Shown here piece by piece: positions 14,101-18,689 of a stretch of 18,689 bases of DNA. Made by a program: the position numbers and the translations under genes. The DNA comes from Actinomyces sp. ICM47 (GTDB taxonomy: Bacteria > Actinomycetota > Actinomycetes > Actinomycetales > Actinomycetaceae), in NCBI RefSeq assembly GCF_000278725.1, contig NZ_ALCA01000008.1:1-18689 (forward strand), given 5' to 3'. The notes below the pieces were generated by a model that saw only the letters and a program-made list of their open reading frames with translations, made no database searches and was not told where the DNA came from. The number at the start of each line of letters is the position of its first letter. The first letter of the stretch is position 1.

Positions 14101-14681
14101 TGGTCCATGACCTCGACGTAGAAGTTTTCCGCCCCGAAAATGTCGCGCAGCTCCGCGGCCTCAGCCACGGCCTCGTCCCACTGCCCCAGGCGCAGGCGCG
14201 TCTGCACGGCACCCGACGGGCAGCCCGTGAACACGATGAGGCCCTCGTGGAACTGGGCGAGCAGTTCCTTGTCGGCGCGCGGCCACTTGCCGAACTGGCC
14301 GTCCGTCGAGGCGTAGGACCCCAGGCGGAAGAGATTATGCATGCCCGTCGTGTTGTAGGCGATGAGAGTCAGGTGATTGTAGGAACCGCCGGCGCTCACG
14401 TCGTCGGCGCGCTGCCACGGCTCACCCCACAGGACCTTCTGACGATCAAAGCGCGACGTGCCAGGGGTCACGTACGCCTCAAGCCCGATGATCGGCTTGA
14501 CACCCGCGTTCTTGCAGTTCGTGTAGAAGTCGTAGGCACCGAACAGGTATCCGTGATCGGTCAGGCCAATCGCGGGTTGCCCGAGGCGTGCCGCTTCCTC
14601 CGCCATTGCTTTCGTCTTCGCCGCTCCATCCAGCATCGAATACTCGGAGTGGTTGTGAAGGTGCACGAAGGAATCAGCCAT
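11139..14681 (-). CDS. dnaE: DNA polymerase III alpha subunit (DnaE1)
   Basis: Replicative polymerase catalytic subunit, 1180 aa, full length for actinobacterial DnaE1. Domain order: PHP domain with HLHNHSEYSMLDGA (7-20), GLTDHG (39-44), ENFYVEVMDHG (185-195) and ATNDAHYV (219-226), the metal-binding set that gives proofreading in DnaE1-type enzymes. Next are GPGRGSGAGS (375-384) and the catalytic PDFDVDFDE (416-424); then the fingers and beta-binding region, the helix-hairpin-helix part, and a C-terminal OB fold (VKIAGLVSGVTTKVTKQGNAWAIAT). Start: ATG at 14681 with no Shine-Dalgarno; a TAGAAT box ends 7 bp before it, so the mRNA is predicted leaderless. It stands alone between two hairpins, downstream of rluD. 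The long plus-strand frames opposite it are shadows. Confidence 0.97.
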   Translation of the reverse strand: MADSFVHLHNHSEYSMLDGAAKTKAMAEEAARLGQPAIGLTDHGYLFGAYDFYTNCKNAGVKPIIGLEAYVTPGTSRFDRQKVLWGEPWQRADDVSAGGSYNHLTLIAYNTTGMHNLFRLGSYASTDGQFGKWPRADKELLAQFHEGLIVFTGCPSGAVQTRLRLGQWDEAVAEAAELRDIFGAENFYVEVMDHGIDIERRTHQQVLEIAKLMNAPLVATNDAHYVKRDDRKIQDALLCINSGSRINDPDRFKFDGDGYYIRSSDEMRSLWSELPSACDSTLEIAERCDVHFTTTKEGANYMPDFPVPEGEDKTSWFIKEVERGLRDRFPNGIPDAVRKQAQYEEDVIISMGFPGYFLTVADYINWAKSQGIRVGPGRGSGAGSMVAYAMKITELNPLDHGLIFERFLNPERISMPDFDVDFDERRRDEVIAYVKRKYGEDRISQVVTYGTIKTKQALKDSARILGKDFKVGEQLTKALPPAIMGKDITVHGIFDEKDKRYAEASEFRKFYEENPDTHEVVQYALGLEGLTRQWGVHACAVIMSSHTLTDIIPIMKRPQDGAIITQFDYPTCETLGLLKMDFLGLRNLTVVSDALENIALNGKPDPDLDHLAFDDKKTYELLGRGETLGVFQLDGGGMRDLLKLMKPDNFEDISAVGALYRPGPMGANSHTNYALRKNGRQEITPIHPELEEPLKDILGTTFGLIVYQEQVMQIAQKLAGYSLGQADILRKAMGKKKKEVLDQQFKGFRQGMVDNGYSEESIKALWDVVVPFSAYAFNKAHSAAYGLVSYWTAFLKANYPTEYMAALLTSTKDNKDRRALYLAECRHMDITVLPPDVNASMGNFAPDGEAIRFGLNAIQNVGGPVVDAIVETRAQKGRFSSFQDFLDKVPQVVCNKRTIQSLIRAGAFDSMGHTRRALLARCDEAVDAIIDVKRNEAIGQFDLFGALGEDDDSGSGLTIDIPDLPEFDRKTKLAAEREMLGLYVSDHPLRGVEAALARHQDYEIAQVVGSEGAMADRIVKIAGLVSGVTTKVTKQGNAWAIATIEDLSGSVDVLFFPRSYESIQTYLAQDIIVQIEGKVNVREEGMTIYGQSMTLLDLSGGADLPLDLRLPAARCTPELLTDLRGVLESYPGGSPVRLHLTEPGRTTVVELDPKLRVEQTSAFFSHIKAVVGAGGVVTSS

Positions 14682-14687
14682 GCGTCG

Positions 14688-14693
14688 ATTCTA
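14688..14693 (-). promoter_or_regulatory. -10 box of leaderless dnaE transcript
   Basis: TAGAAT on the minus strand (5 of 6 to TATAAT), 6 bp before the dnaE ATG. Transcription would begin at or beside the ATG. No convincing -35 at normal spacing; a TTGCAC lies too far upstream. Confidence 0.5.
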
Positions 14694-14749
14694 CTGGCCG
14701 TGGCGCGCGCGGGGCCGTGCAACGCACGAGTGCACGCGGTCGTTCATCT

Positions 14750-14776
14750 CACGGCCCACTCATCGACGAGGCCGTG
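14750..14776 (-). terminator. Candidate terminator after rluD
   Basis: CACGGCC (14750-14756) pairs perfectly with GGCCGTG (14770-14776) across 13 nt, about 25 bp past the rluD stop and ahead of the dnaE promoter. No U-tract. Confidence 0.4.
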
Positions 14777-14801
14777 GCTGAGATGTACTGTCACCTCCGT
14801 C

Positions 14802-15719
14802 TTAGGCGCCAGGGTGACGCAGCCTGTCGAGGGCCACCTCCAGGTCGACCGGATAGGGGCTGGACACGCTCATCGGCATGCCCGTTCGCGGGTGAGCGAA
14901 GCCGAGACGAACGGCGTGCAGCCACTGTCGGGTGAGTCCCAGGCGCTCCGCCTGAGTGGGGTCTGCGCCATAGAACGTATCGCCCACGCAGGGGTGACCG
15001 ACGGCGGCCATATGCACGCGGATCTGATGGGTACGTCCCGTCTCCAGGTGTACCTCCGTGAGTTGTGCCCCCGCCATGAGTTCCAGGGTGTCGTAGTGGG
15101 TGACGGCTCGCTTGCCGCCGTCAATGACGGCCATACGCCATTCACGGGAAGGGTGGCGACCGATCGGAGCGTCGATCGTGCCCGAGGCCGGGTCGAGGTG
15201 ACCGGCGACGACGGCGTGGTACACCTTCTCGATGGTGCGCTCCTTGAAGGCCCGCTTCATGACCGTGTAAGCCAGCTCTGACTTGGCAACCATCATCGCC
15301 CCCGAGGTCCCCACGTCGAGGCGGTGGACGATACCCTGTCGCTCAGGCGGGCCATAGCTGGTGATGCGGTAACCCGCTGCCTCCAAATTCCCCAGGACCG
15401 TGGGCCCCTCCCATCCGGGACCGGTGTGTGCGGCGACGCCCACGGGCTTGTCGACGACGACAATGTCCTCATCGTCGTACAGGATTCCCATGTCAGTCAC
15501 GGGCGTCGGCTTACTTTCGGGCTCGGGGATCGTCACCTCGATAATGTCGAAAGCGCCCAGTCGATCCGATTTCCCGGCAGTCACGCCATTAATCAGGACA
15601 TATCCGTCCCCCGCCAGCTCCGCACAGCGCGAGCGTGACAGGCCGAGCATGCGGGCCAGGGCGGCATCCACACGCTCGCCCACCAGGGCATCGGGCACGG
15701 GAAGCATCCGAGAACTCAC
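14802..15719 (-). CDS. rluD: RluD-family 23S rRNA pseudouridine synthase
   Basis: Converts specific uridines to pseudouridine, in E. coli RluD at helix 69 of 23S rRNA. 305 aa. Residues about 12-65 form an S4 RNA-binding domain ([31 protein letters not shown]). The catalytic domain carries [13 protein letters not shown] and HRLDVGTSG (132-140) with catalytic D135, then the [16 protein letters not shown] block and a C-terminal [12 protein letters not shown]. It starts with GTG at 15719 in a 4-nt GTGA overlap with the lspA stop, and the purine-rich 3' end of lspA serves as RBS. The lspA-rluD pair is common across bacteria. RluA-family specificity varies, so the exact target uridines are inferred. 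Confidence 0.9.
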   Translation of the reverse strand: MSSRMLPVPDALVGERVDAALARMLGLSRSRCAELAGDGYVLINGVTAGKSDRLGAFDIIEVTIPEPESKPTPVTDMGILYDDEDIVVVDKPVGVAAHTGPGWEGPTVLGNLEAAGYRITSYGPPERQGIVHRLDVGTSGAMMVAKSELAYTVMKRAFKERTIEKVYHAVVAGHLDPASGTIDAPIGRHPSREWRMAVIDGGKRAVTHYDTLELMAGAQLTEVHLETGRTHQIRVHMAAVGHPCVGDTFYGADPTQAERLGLTRQWLHAVRLGFAHPRTGMPMSVSSPYPVDLEVALDRLRHPGA

Positions 15720-16219
15720 TTGCTCCCTTCCTCTCGGGGTTCACGCGACAGAGCCAGCGCCAGCCACGCTGCACCGAGCACAATCCAGATATCCGCAACA
15801 TTTCCAACGAACCAGGTGCCGTAGGCGATGAAGTCGGTGACGTGCCCGACGCCAAACCCAGGCTCACCGGTCAGCCGATCAATCAGGTTGCCGACCGCGC
15901 CGCCCATGAGCAAGCCAATGGCCAGCAGCGTTGACGACCTACGCACGCGGATTGCCAACGCACCGAGGAAGCCCATGATGAGGAGCGTAAAGACGGTCAA
16001 CAGCCACGTGCTGTTGGCGCCTAAGGAAAAAGCGGCACCTGAATTATGCACGAGCCTCAGCGAGAGCAACTCACCCAGGATCGGCCGGTCATTACCATCC
16101 CCGAGCGCGCCGCGCGCCCATGCCTTCGACGCCTGGTCGGAGACAATCGCGACGGCCAGGAGAACTAACGCCCAGATCCACGTCGTGCGTGAGATAAACG
16201 AACGAGTTGAGTCAGCCAT
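15716..16219 (-). CDS. lspA: Lipoprotein signal peptidase (signal peptidase II)
   Basis: Inner-membrane aspartyl protease that removes the signal peptide of diacylglyceryl-modified prolipoproteins. 167 aa with about four transmembrane helices (about 13-31, 71-91, 97-115, 138-158). The catalytic aspartates are visible in GNLIDRL (D114) and VGNVADIWI (D143), along with the conserved [10 protein letters not shown] (57-66). The C terminus is charged ([10 protein letters not shown]). ATG at 16219 is preceded by AGGGA at a short distance. It overlaps rluD by 4 nt and lies behind divIVA, separated from it by a strong hairpin, so the pair probably has its own start of transcription or depends on limited read-through. 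Confidence 0.95.
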   Translation of the reverse strand: MADSTRSFISRTTWIWALVLLAVAIVSDQASKAWARGALGDGNDRPILGELLSLRLVHNSGAAFSLGANSTWLLTVFTLLIMGFLGALAIRVRRSSTLLAIGLLMGGAVGNLIDRLTGEPGFGVGHVTDFIAYGTWFVGNVADIWIVLGAAWLALALSREPREEGSK

Positions 16220-16240
16220 GGTTCCCTATCTTAAAGGACC

Positions 16241-16272
16241 GGCGGCGGCACACCGTAGGGTGCACCGCCGCC
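16241..16272 (-). terminator. Terminator after divIVA
   Basis: GGCGGCGG (16241-16248) pairs with CCGCCGCC (16265-16272). After a 2x2 internal loop, CACC pairs with GGTG around a 4-nt loop. It lies 17 bp past the divIVA stop and 22 bp before the lspA start. On the minus strand it is followed by GGTCCTTTAAG, with only a short T-run. Confidence 0.6.
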
Positions 16273-16289
16273 AGGAAAGAGGTATGCGA

Positions 16290-16862
16290 TCAGTTCTCGT
16301 TGTTGCCAACCTCGTTGAGGAGGGACTCGAGGTGGTTGCGCAGATTCGAGCGGTACTCGGACTCGAAAGTACGCAGACCGTTGATCTTGTTCTCGAGCAG
16401 CTCACGCTCCTGCTCGAGCTGCTTGAGGACGTTGTCCTTCTGCTTCTGAGCATCGGCGATGATCGACTCGCGCTCGGCCTTGGCCTCGGCGATGATCTTC
16501 GCGCTCTGCTCCTCGCCATCGCGCACGTACTCGTCGTGGACGCGCTGGGCGAGGGCCAGCATGGAAGTGGCGGACTCGGGATCCTGCGGCCCGGTGAAGG
16601 TCGGCATCACGGGGGCGGGCGTCTCGACAACCGCGGGAGCTGGGGTCTCGACAGGGGTGAAATCGCCGTTGGAGAGCTCAGCGACGCGGCGCTCAGCGGC
16701 CTCCAGCTTTTCCTTGAGTTCCTGGTTTTCCATCTGCAGGGAGTAGATGGTGGAGACTACCTCGTCAAGGAACTCATCGACCTCGTCCTGGTCGTATCCC
16801 TCGCGGAACTTGACGTACTGGAACTTCTTGTTGAGGACATCCTCAGTAGTGAGCAGGGCCAT
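16290..16862 (-). CDS. divIVA: Cell-division/polar-growth protein DivIVA (Wag31)
   Basis: Coiled-coil scaffold that gathers at negatively curved membrane and directs polar wall growth in actinobacteria. 190 aa. The N-terminal membrane-binding domain is clear: LLTTEDVLNKKFQYVKFREGYDQDEVDEFLDEV (3-35), followed by the first coiled coil (about 36-64). A Pro/Thr/Val-rich linker (about 66-97) with FTPVETPAP comes next, then a long coiled coil (about 100-185) rich in Glu, Lys, Gln and Ala. The open frame extends 47 codons upstream, but the ATG at 16862 has a GAGAGG RBS 8 nt away and gives the family's N terminus. A good promoter lies upstream (16950-16977), giving a leader of about 80 nt. It is downstream of yggT and sepF, the standard order. 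Confidence 0.95.
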   Translation of the reverse strand: MALLTTEDVLNKKFQYVKFREGYDQDEVDEFLDEVVSTIYSLQMENQELKEKLEAAERRVAELSNGDFTPVETPAPAVVETPAPVMPTFTGPQDPESATSMLALAQRVHDEYVRDGEEQSAKIIAEAKAERESIIADAQKQKDNVLKQLEQERELLENKINGLRTFESEYRSNLRNHLESLLNEVGNNEN

Positions 16863-16949
16863 TGCTTCGCCTCTCGGTCGTTTCGATTGACAAGCGGAAA
16901 ACCGCATGCCTGGACGACCGGGAAGGCCGCCCGCTATCACGTCACAAAA

Positions 16950-16977
16950 ATAATAACTGATATGGTCACACGAACAA
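16950..16977 (-). promoter_or_regulatory. Promoter of divIVA
   Basis: Minus strand: TTGTTC (16972-16977), 16-bp spacer, TATTAT (16950-16955). It lies in the most AT-rich stretch of the window (about 16940-17110), between yggT and divIVA. Confidence 0.5.
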
Positions 16978-16996
16978 CATTCATCACGGCCCGAGT

Positions 16997-17012
16997 GTCG
17001 CATATGTGCGAC
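16997..17012. repeat. Short inverted repeat upstream of the divIVA promoter
   Basis: GTCGCA and TGCGAC flank a 4-nt centre (plus strand GTCGCATATGTGCGAC), a near-palindrome 20 bp upstream of the divIVA -35 box and 22 bp after the yggT stop. It could be a weak terminator hairpin for yggT or an operator; nothing decides between them. Confidence 0.35.
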
Positions 17013-17034
17013 CTCTCATGCCCGAATTTAATAC

Positions 17035-17346
17035 CTATTGGCTAATGAAGTAGAGAATGTTCGCAAACCGTTGTGCAACATATAGGATGAGGAACAACAC
17101 CATAAAACCGACATCGATTGCCATTCCTCCACCGAGCCGCAGGGGCGGAATGAAGCGACCGAGCCAACGGATCGGCGGGTCGGTGAGCGCGTACACAAGG
17201 TTCGCCACGACCAGAACGATCCCACGGGGACGCCATCCGCGCGCAAAAAACGGGACCAAGTCCAGAATCATGCGCGCGAACAGCACCATCATGTAGAGGT
17301 TGATAAGGACACTGAGGCCCCACCCAACCCAGGATAGAACGATCAC
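17035..17346 (-). CDS. yggT: YggT-family membrane protein
   Basis: 103 aa integral membrane protein. Two hydrophobic segments are visible: about 5-30 (SWVGWGLSVLINLYMMVLFARMIL) and about 74-98 (MAIDVGFMVLFLILYVAQRFANIL). Between them is the family's signature region RGIVLVVANLVYALTDPPIRWLGRFIPPLRLGG. YggT proteins sit next to sepF/divIVA in Gram-positives and have been linked to division and osmotic adaptation; no reaction is known. It starts with GTG at 17346, 8 bp after the sepF stop, with purines in the sepF 3' end as the only possible RBS, so translation is probably coupled to sepF. Confidence 0.9.
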   Translation of the reverse strand: MIVLSWVGWGLSVLINLYMMVLFARMILDLVPFFARGWRPRGIVLVVANLVYALTDPPIRWLGRFIPPLRLGGGMAIDVGFMVLFLILYVAQRFANILYFISQ

Positions 17347-17354
17347 CGGCGAAC

Positions 17355-17828
17355 TCAGCCCTGGTTGTAGAGGGACCCGCGGCGAGCCGAGGACGAGCTG
17401 TCACCGGCCACCTCGACCGAGGCCGGGGACAGCAGGAACACACGAGCAGTCACGCGCTCGATGACACCGTGCAGACCGAAGGTCAGGCCGGCGGCGAAGT
17501 CCACGAGGCGACGTGCCTCCTCCTCGCCCATGTCGGTGAGGTTGATGATAACCGGCGTGCCTTCACGGAAAGCCTCGCCGATGGTGACGGCGTCAGAGTA
17601 GGCGGTGGGGTGGATCGTCACGATACGTGTGAGATCCTCGGCGGGTTCCTCGCGTCGGATGGCAGTCAGCGTCGGGCGGGAGACGGGGGTGATATCGGCC
17701 ACGGGGGCTACCTCTTCCACTTCGTCGACCTCGTCGAAGTCCTCGAACTGGTCAAACTGGTCGATGGGTTCATTGGCCGGGTACCAGCCCATGAACTTGC
17801 GTGCTCGTGCACCGAACGAATTACTCAT
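17355..17828 (-). CDS. sepF: Cell division protein SepF
   Basis: Membrane anchor for FtsZ that organises Z-ring bundles; in actinobacteria it is the main FtsZ tether. 157 aa. The N-terminal amphipathic, membrane-binding segment SNSFGARARKFMGWYP (2-17) leads into an acidic, low-complexity linker (20-45, with Phe/Asp and Glu/Val repeats). The SepF core spans about 64-142: EDLTRIVTIHPTAYSDAVTIGEAFREGTPVIINLTDM, then RRLVDFAAGLTFGLHG and RVFLLSP. The tail is Ser/Arg-rich. Two adjacent ATGs (17831, 17828) follow AAGGAGG; the second has the better 4-nt spacing. The long upstream extension of the frame is rejected. Neighbours are pgeF upstream and yggT/divIVA downstream. Confidence 0.94.
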   Translation of the reverse strand: MSNSFGARARKFMGWYPANEPIDQFDQFEDFDEVDEVEEVAPVADITPVSRPTLTAIRREEPAEDLTRIVTIHPTAYSDAVTIGEAFREGTPVIINLTDMGEEEARRLVDFAAGLTFGLHGVIERVTARVFLLSPASVEVAGDSSSSARRGSLYNQG

Positions 17829-18004
17829 CATTCCTCCTTCTGCCGATGCATAGCCACAAGCTACAGGCGCTTGACGGTTACGTCGCGCAGGGCACCCGGC
17901 GCGTCGCGAGGAGTGACACACACAGAGCCCGGTCACACCCGCTGACGAGGCGAGGCAGTGGAGTCTGTGCGGATCACGCACCCTCGATGCGCGTCCCGCA
18001 TCAG
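17829..18004 (-). other. Intergenic region pgeF-sepF, no gene
   Basis: 176 bp holding no supportable gene. It contains the sepF RBS (AAGGAGG) and a weak candidate promoter (GTCAAG, 17 bp, TATGCA on the minus strand), plus a GC-rich imperfect inverted repeat. No remnant of yggS is readable. Confidence 0.4.
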
Positions 18005-18689
18005 TTAGACGGGAATGATGATCAGCGCTTGACGACCACACCCAGAATCGGCTCGGTACGAGAAAAGATCGGAGTCTTCGAGCGTGCAGCGGGGGTCCGT
18101 CAGGACACGCACCCCCAGCTCCCTCAGCTGGGTGCTAGCTGCTGCCGGGAGGTCAAGGGAGGGAGTTCCCCACGAGGTGTGCGCCCTGATCCCCGGCATG
18201 TCGGCCTCGCTCTCGCTCGCCATGCGTTCCGGCACCTCGTAGCAGCGTCCGCAGATAGCCGGACCGATGAGAGCGAGGATCGCCTCATCCGTCAGTGAAC
18301 GAATCTGCTCGACAGCAGCGGTCAGGATTCCCCCGAGCAGGCCGCGCCTGCCCGCGTGAACAGCCGCGACGACTTCACCGCGTGCTGCGGAGAGGACAAC
18401 GGGCAGACAATCAGCTGTCTGGACGGCAAGAGCGGGTGCACTTCGCCAGCCACGAGCATCGATCACGACACCGTCAGCCTCGACGGGACCCCATTCTCCC
18501 GGCGCGGGACGAGCAAGAGCCGTTCCAGCACTGGCCAACATCGGTGCTCGATCTGTATGCACGATGGTCTCGACCCGGGTCGAGTGCGTCTGATTCATCC
18601 AGACAATGTCCCGTCCCAGTCGGCGCGCCATAGCTTCCCGGCGCGCCCGGACCAGCGCCGGATCGTCGCCCACGTGCAGGCCCACATTG
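18005..18689 (-). CDS. pgeF: Peptidoglycan editing factor PgeF (laccase-domain), 5' end off window
   Basis: Partial gene: the frame runs off the right edge. The first visible codons give NVGLHVGDDP, which in the family lies some 30 residues inside the protein. 227 residues remain. Motifs: WMNQTHSTRVETI, EADGVV, AVQTADCLPVVL (metal-binding Cys), AAVHAGRRGLLGGI (metal-binding His), IGPAICGRCYEVP (second Cys site) and the closing FSYRADSGCGRQALII. PgeF/YfiH enzymes remove L-serine wrongly built into the cell-wall stem peptide; older annotations call them polyphenol oxidases. The gene stands where actinobacteria usually have it, between ftsZ (presumably off window) and sepF. Between its stop and sepF there are 176 bp without a gene. 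Confidence 0.9.
   Translation of the reverse strand, partial: NVGLHVGDDPALVRARREAMARRLGRDIVWMNQTHSTRVETIVHTDRAPMLASAGTALARPAPGEWGPVEADGVVIDARGWRSAPALAVQTADCLPVVLSAARGEVVAAVHAGRRGLLGGILTAAVEQIRSLTDEAILALIGPAICGRCYEVPERMASESEADMPGIRAHTSWGTPSLDLPAAASTQLRELGVRVLTDPRCTLEDSDLFSYRADSGCGRQALIIIPV

Noticed and set aside
12852..15281. 809-codon open frame on the plus strand
   Set aside because: Antisense to dnaE and rluD, whose full motif sets are certain; the translated product is a low-complexity mirror rich in Val, Leu, Arg, Gly and His.
16863..17003. N-terminal extension of DivIVA by 47 residues
   Set aside because: The family begins at MALLTTEDVL, a good RBS stands before that ATG, and the extension covers the promoter region.
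16994..17012. LexA/SOS box
   Set aside because: The near-palindrome has GTCGCA/TGCGAC arms and lacks the GAAC/GTTC core of actinobacterial SOS boxes.
15828..17045. 405-codon open frame on the plus strand
   Set aside because: Antisense to lspA and divIVA and crossing the divIVA terminator; no start signals.
17829..18041. N-terminal extension of SepF by about 70 residues
   Set aside because: It overlaps the pgeF 3' end and has no RBS; the AAGGAGG RBS and the conserved membrane-targeting N terminus fix the start at 17828.
1..18689. CRISPR array, tRNA, rRNA or insertion sequence
   Set aside because: The only repeats are the two 50-bp intergenic copies and the paralogous coding segments; no short regularly spaced repeats, cloverleaf-like sequence or transposase motif was seen.

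Overview
The window looks like a chromosomal segment of a GC-rich actinomycete. The gene neighbourhoods (pgeF-sepF-yggT-divIVA-lspA-rluD, infC-rpmI-rplT-tsnR, a PriA-type hisA beside an SseB gene), the actinobacterial DnaE1 and Wag31-type DivIVA, and promoter/start arrangements typical of leaderless genes all fit. The proteins and layout suggest the Actinomycetaceae (Actinomyces/Schaalia type); that assignment is inferred from the sequence, not from a database search. Almost everything is on the minus strand; one small S4-domain gene (10857-11087) is on the plus strand.

Layout, left to right. (1) 1-4754: a tandem, same-strand array of a membrane-anchored paralogous family I cannot name. It has three intact members (100-1218, 1416-2522, 3190-4311), an N-terminal remnant (2632-3042) and a C-terminal remnant (4428-4754). 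The first two members have almost identical N-terminal halves but divergent outer halves, and they share a duplicated promoter (TTGACT-17 bp-GATACT). A third copy of its -35 half at the left edge implies that the array continues outside the window. (2) 4867-6135: a small unknown ORF and thiL. (3) 6185-8580: tsnR-like SpoU methyltransferase, rplT, rpmI and infC, preceded by a leader of about 200 nt with an intrinsic terminator just upstream of infC. infC appears to start with the rare codon ATC. (4) 8630-10763: SseB-family gene, priA/hisA and an uncharacterised gene, translationally coupled. (5) 10857-11087: S4-domain protein, convergent with dnaE and separated from it by a shared hairpin. (6) 11139-14681: dnaE1, with an apparently leaderless start. 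(7) 14802-17346: rluD and lspA (4-nt overlap), divIVA/wag31 and yggT. (8) 17355-18689: sepF and the 3' part of pgeF, which runs off the right end. The yggS gene often found between pgeF and sepF is absent.

How the genes relate: regions 7-8 are the divisome/polar-growth flank of the division and cell-wall cluster. Region 3 is the classic IF3-L35-L20 operon with a downstream RNA methyltransferase. Region 4 keeps a PriA enzyme without neighbouring his or trp genes. The array in region 1 is the accessory, fast-changing part of the window and the best candidate for undescribed biology. Its members are predicted type II membrane proteins with a short proline-rich cytoplasmic tail, one transmembrane helix and an outer domain carrying a conserved C-x10-C pair. 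No tRNA, rRNA, CRISPR array, insertion sequence or phage gene was seen.
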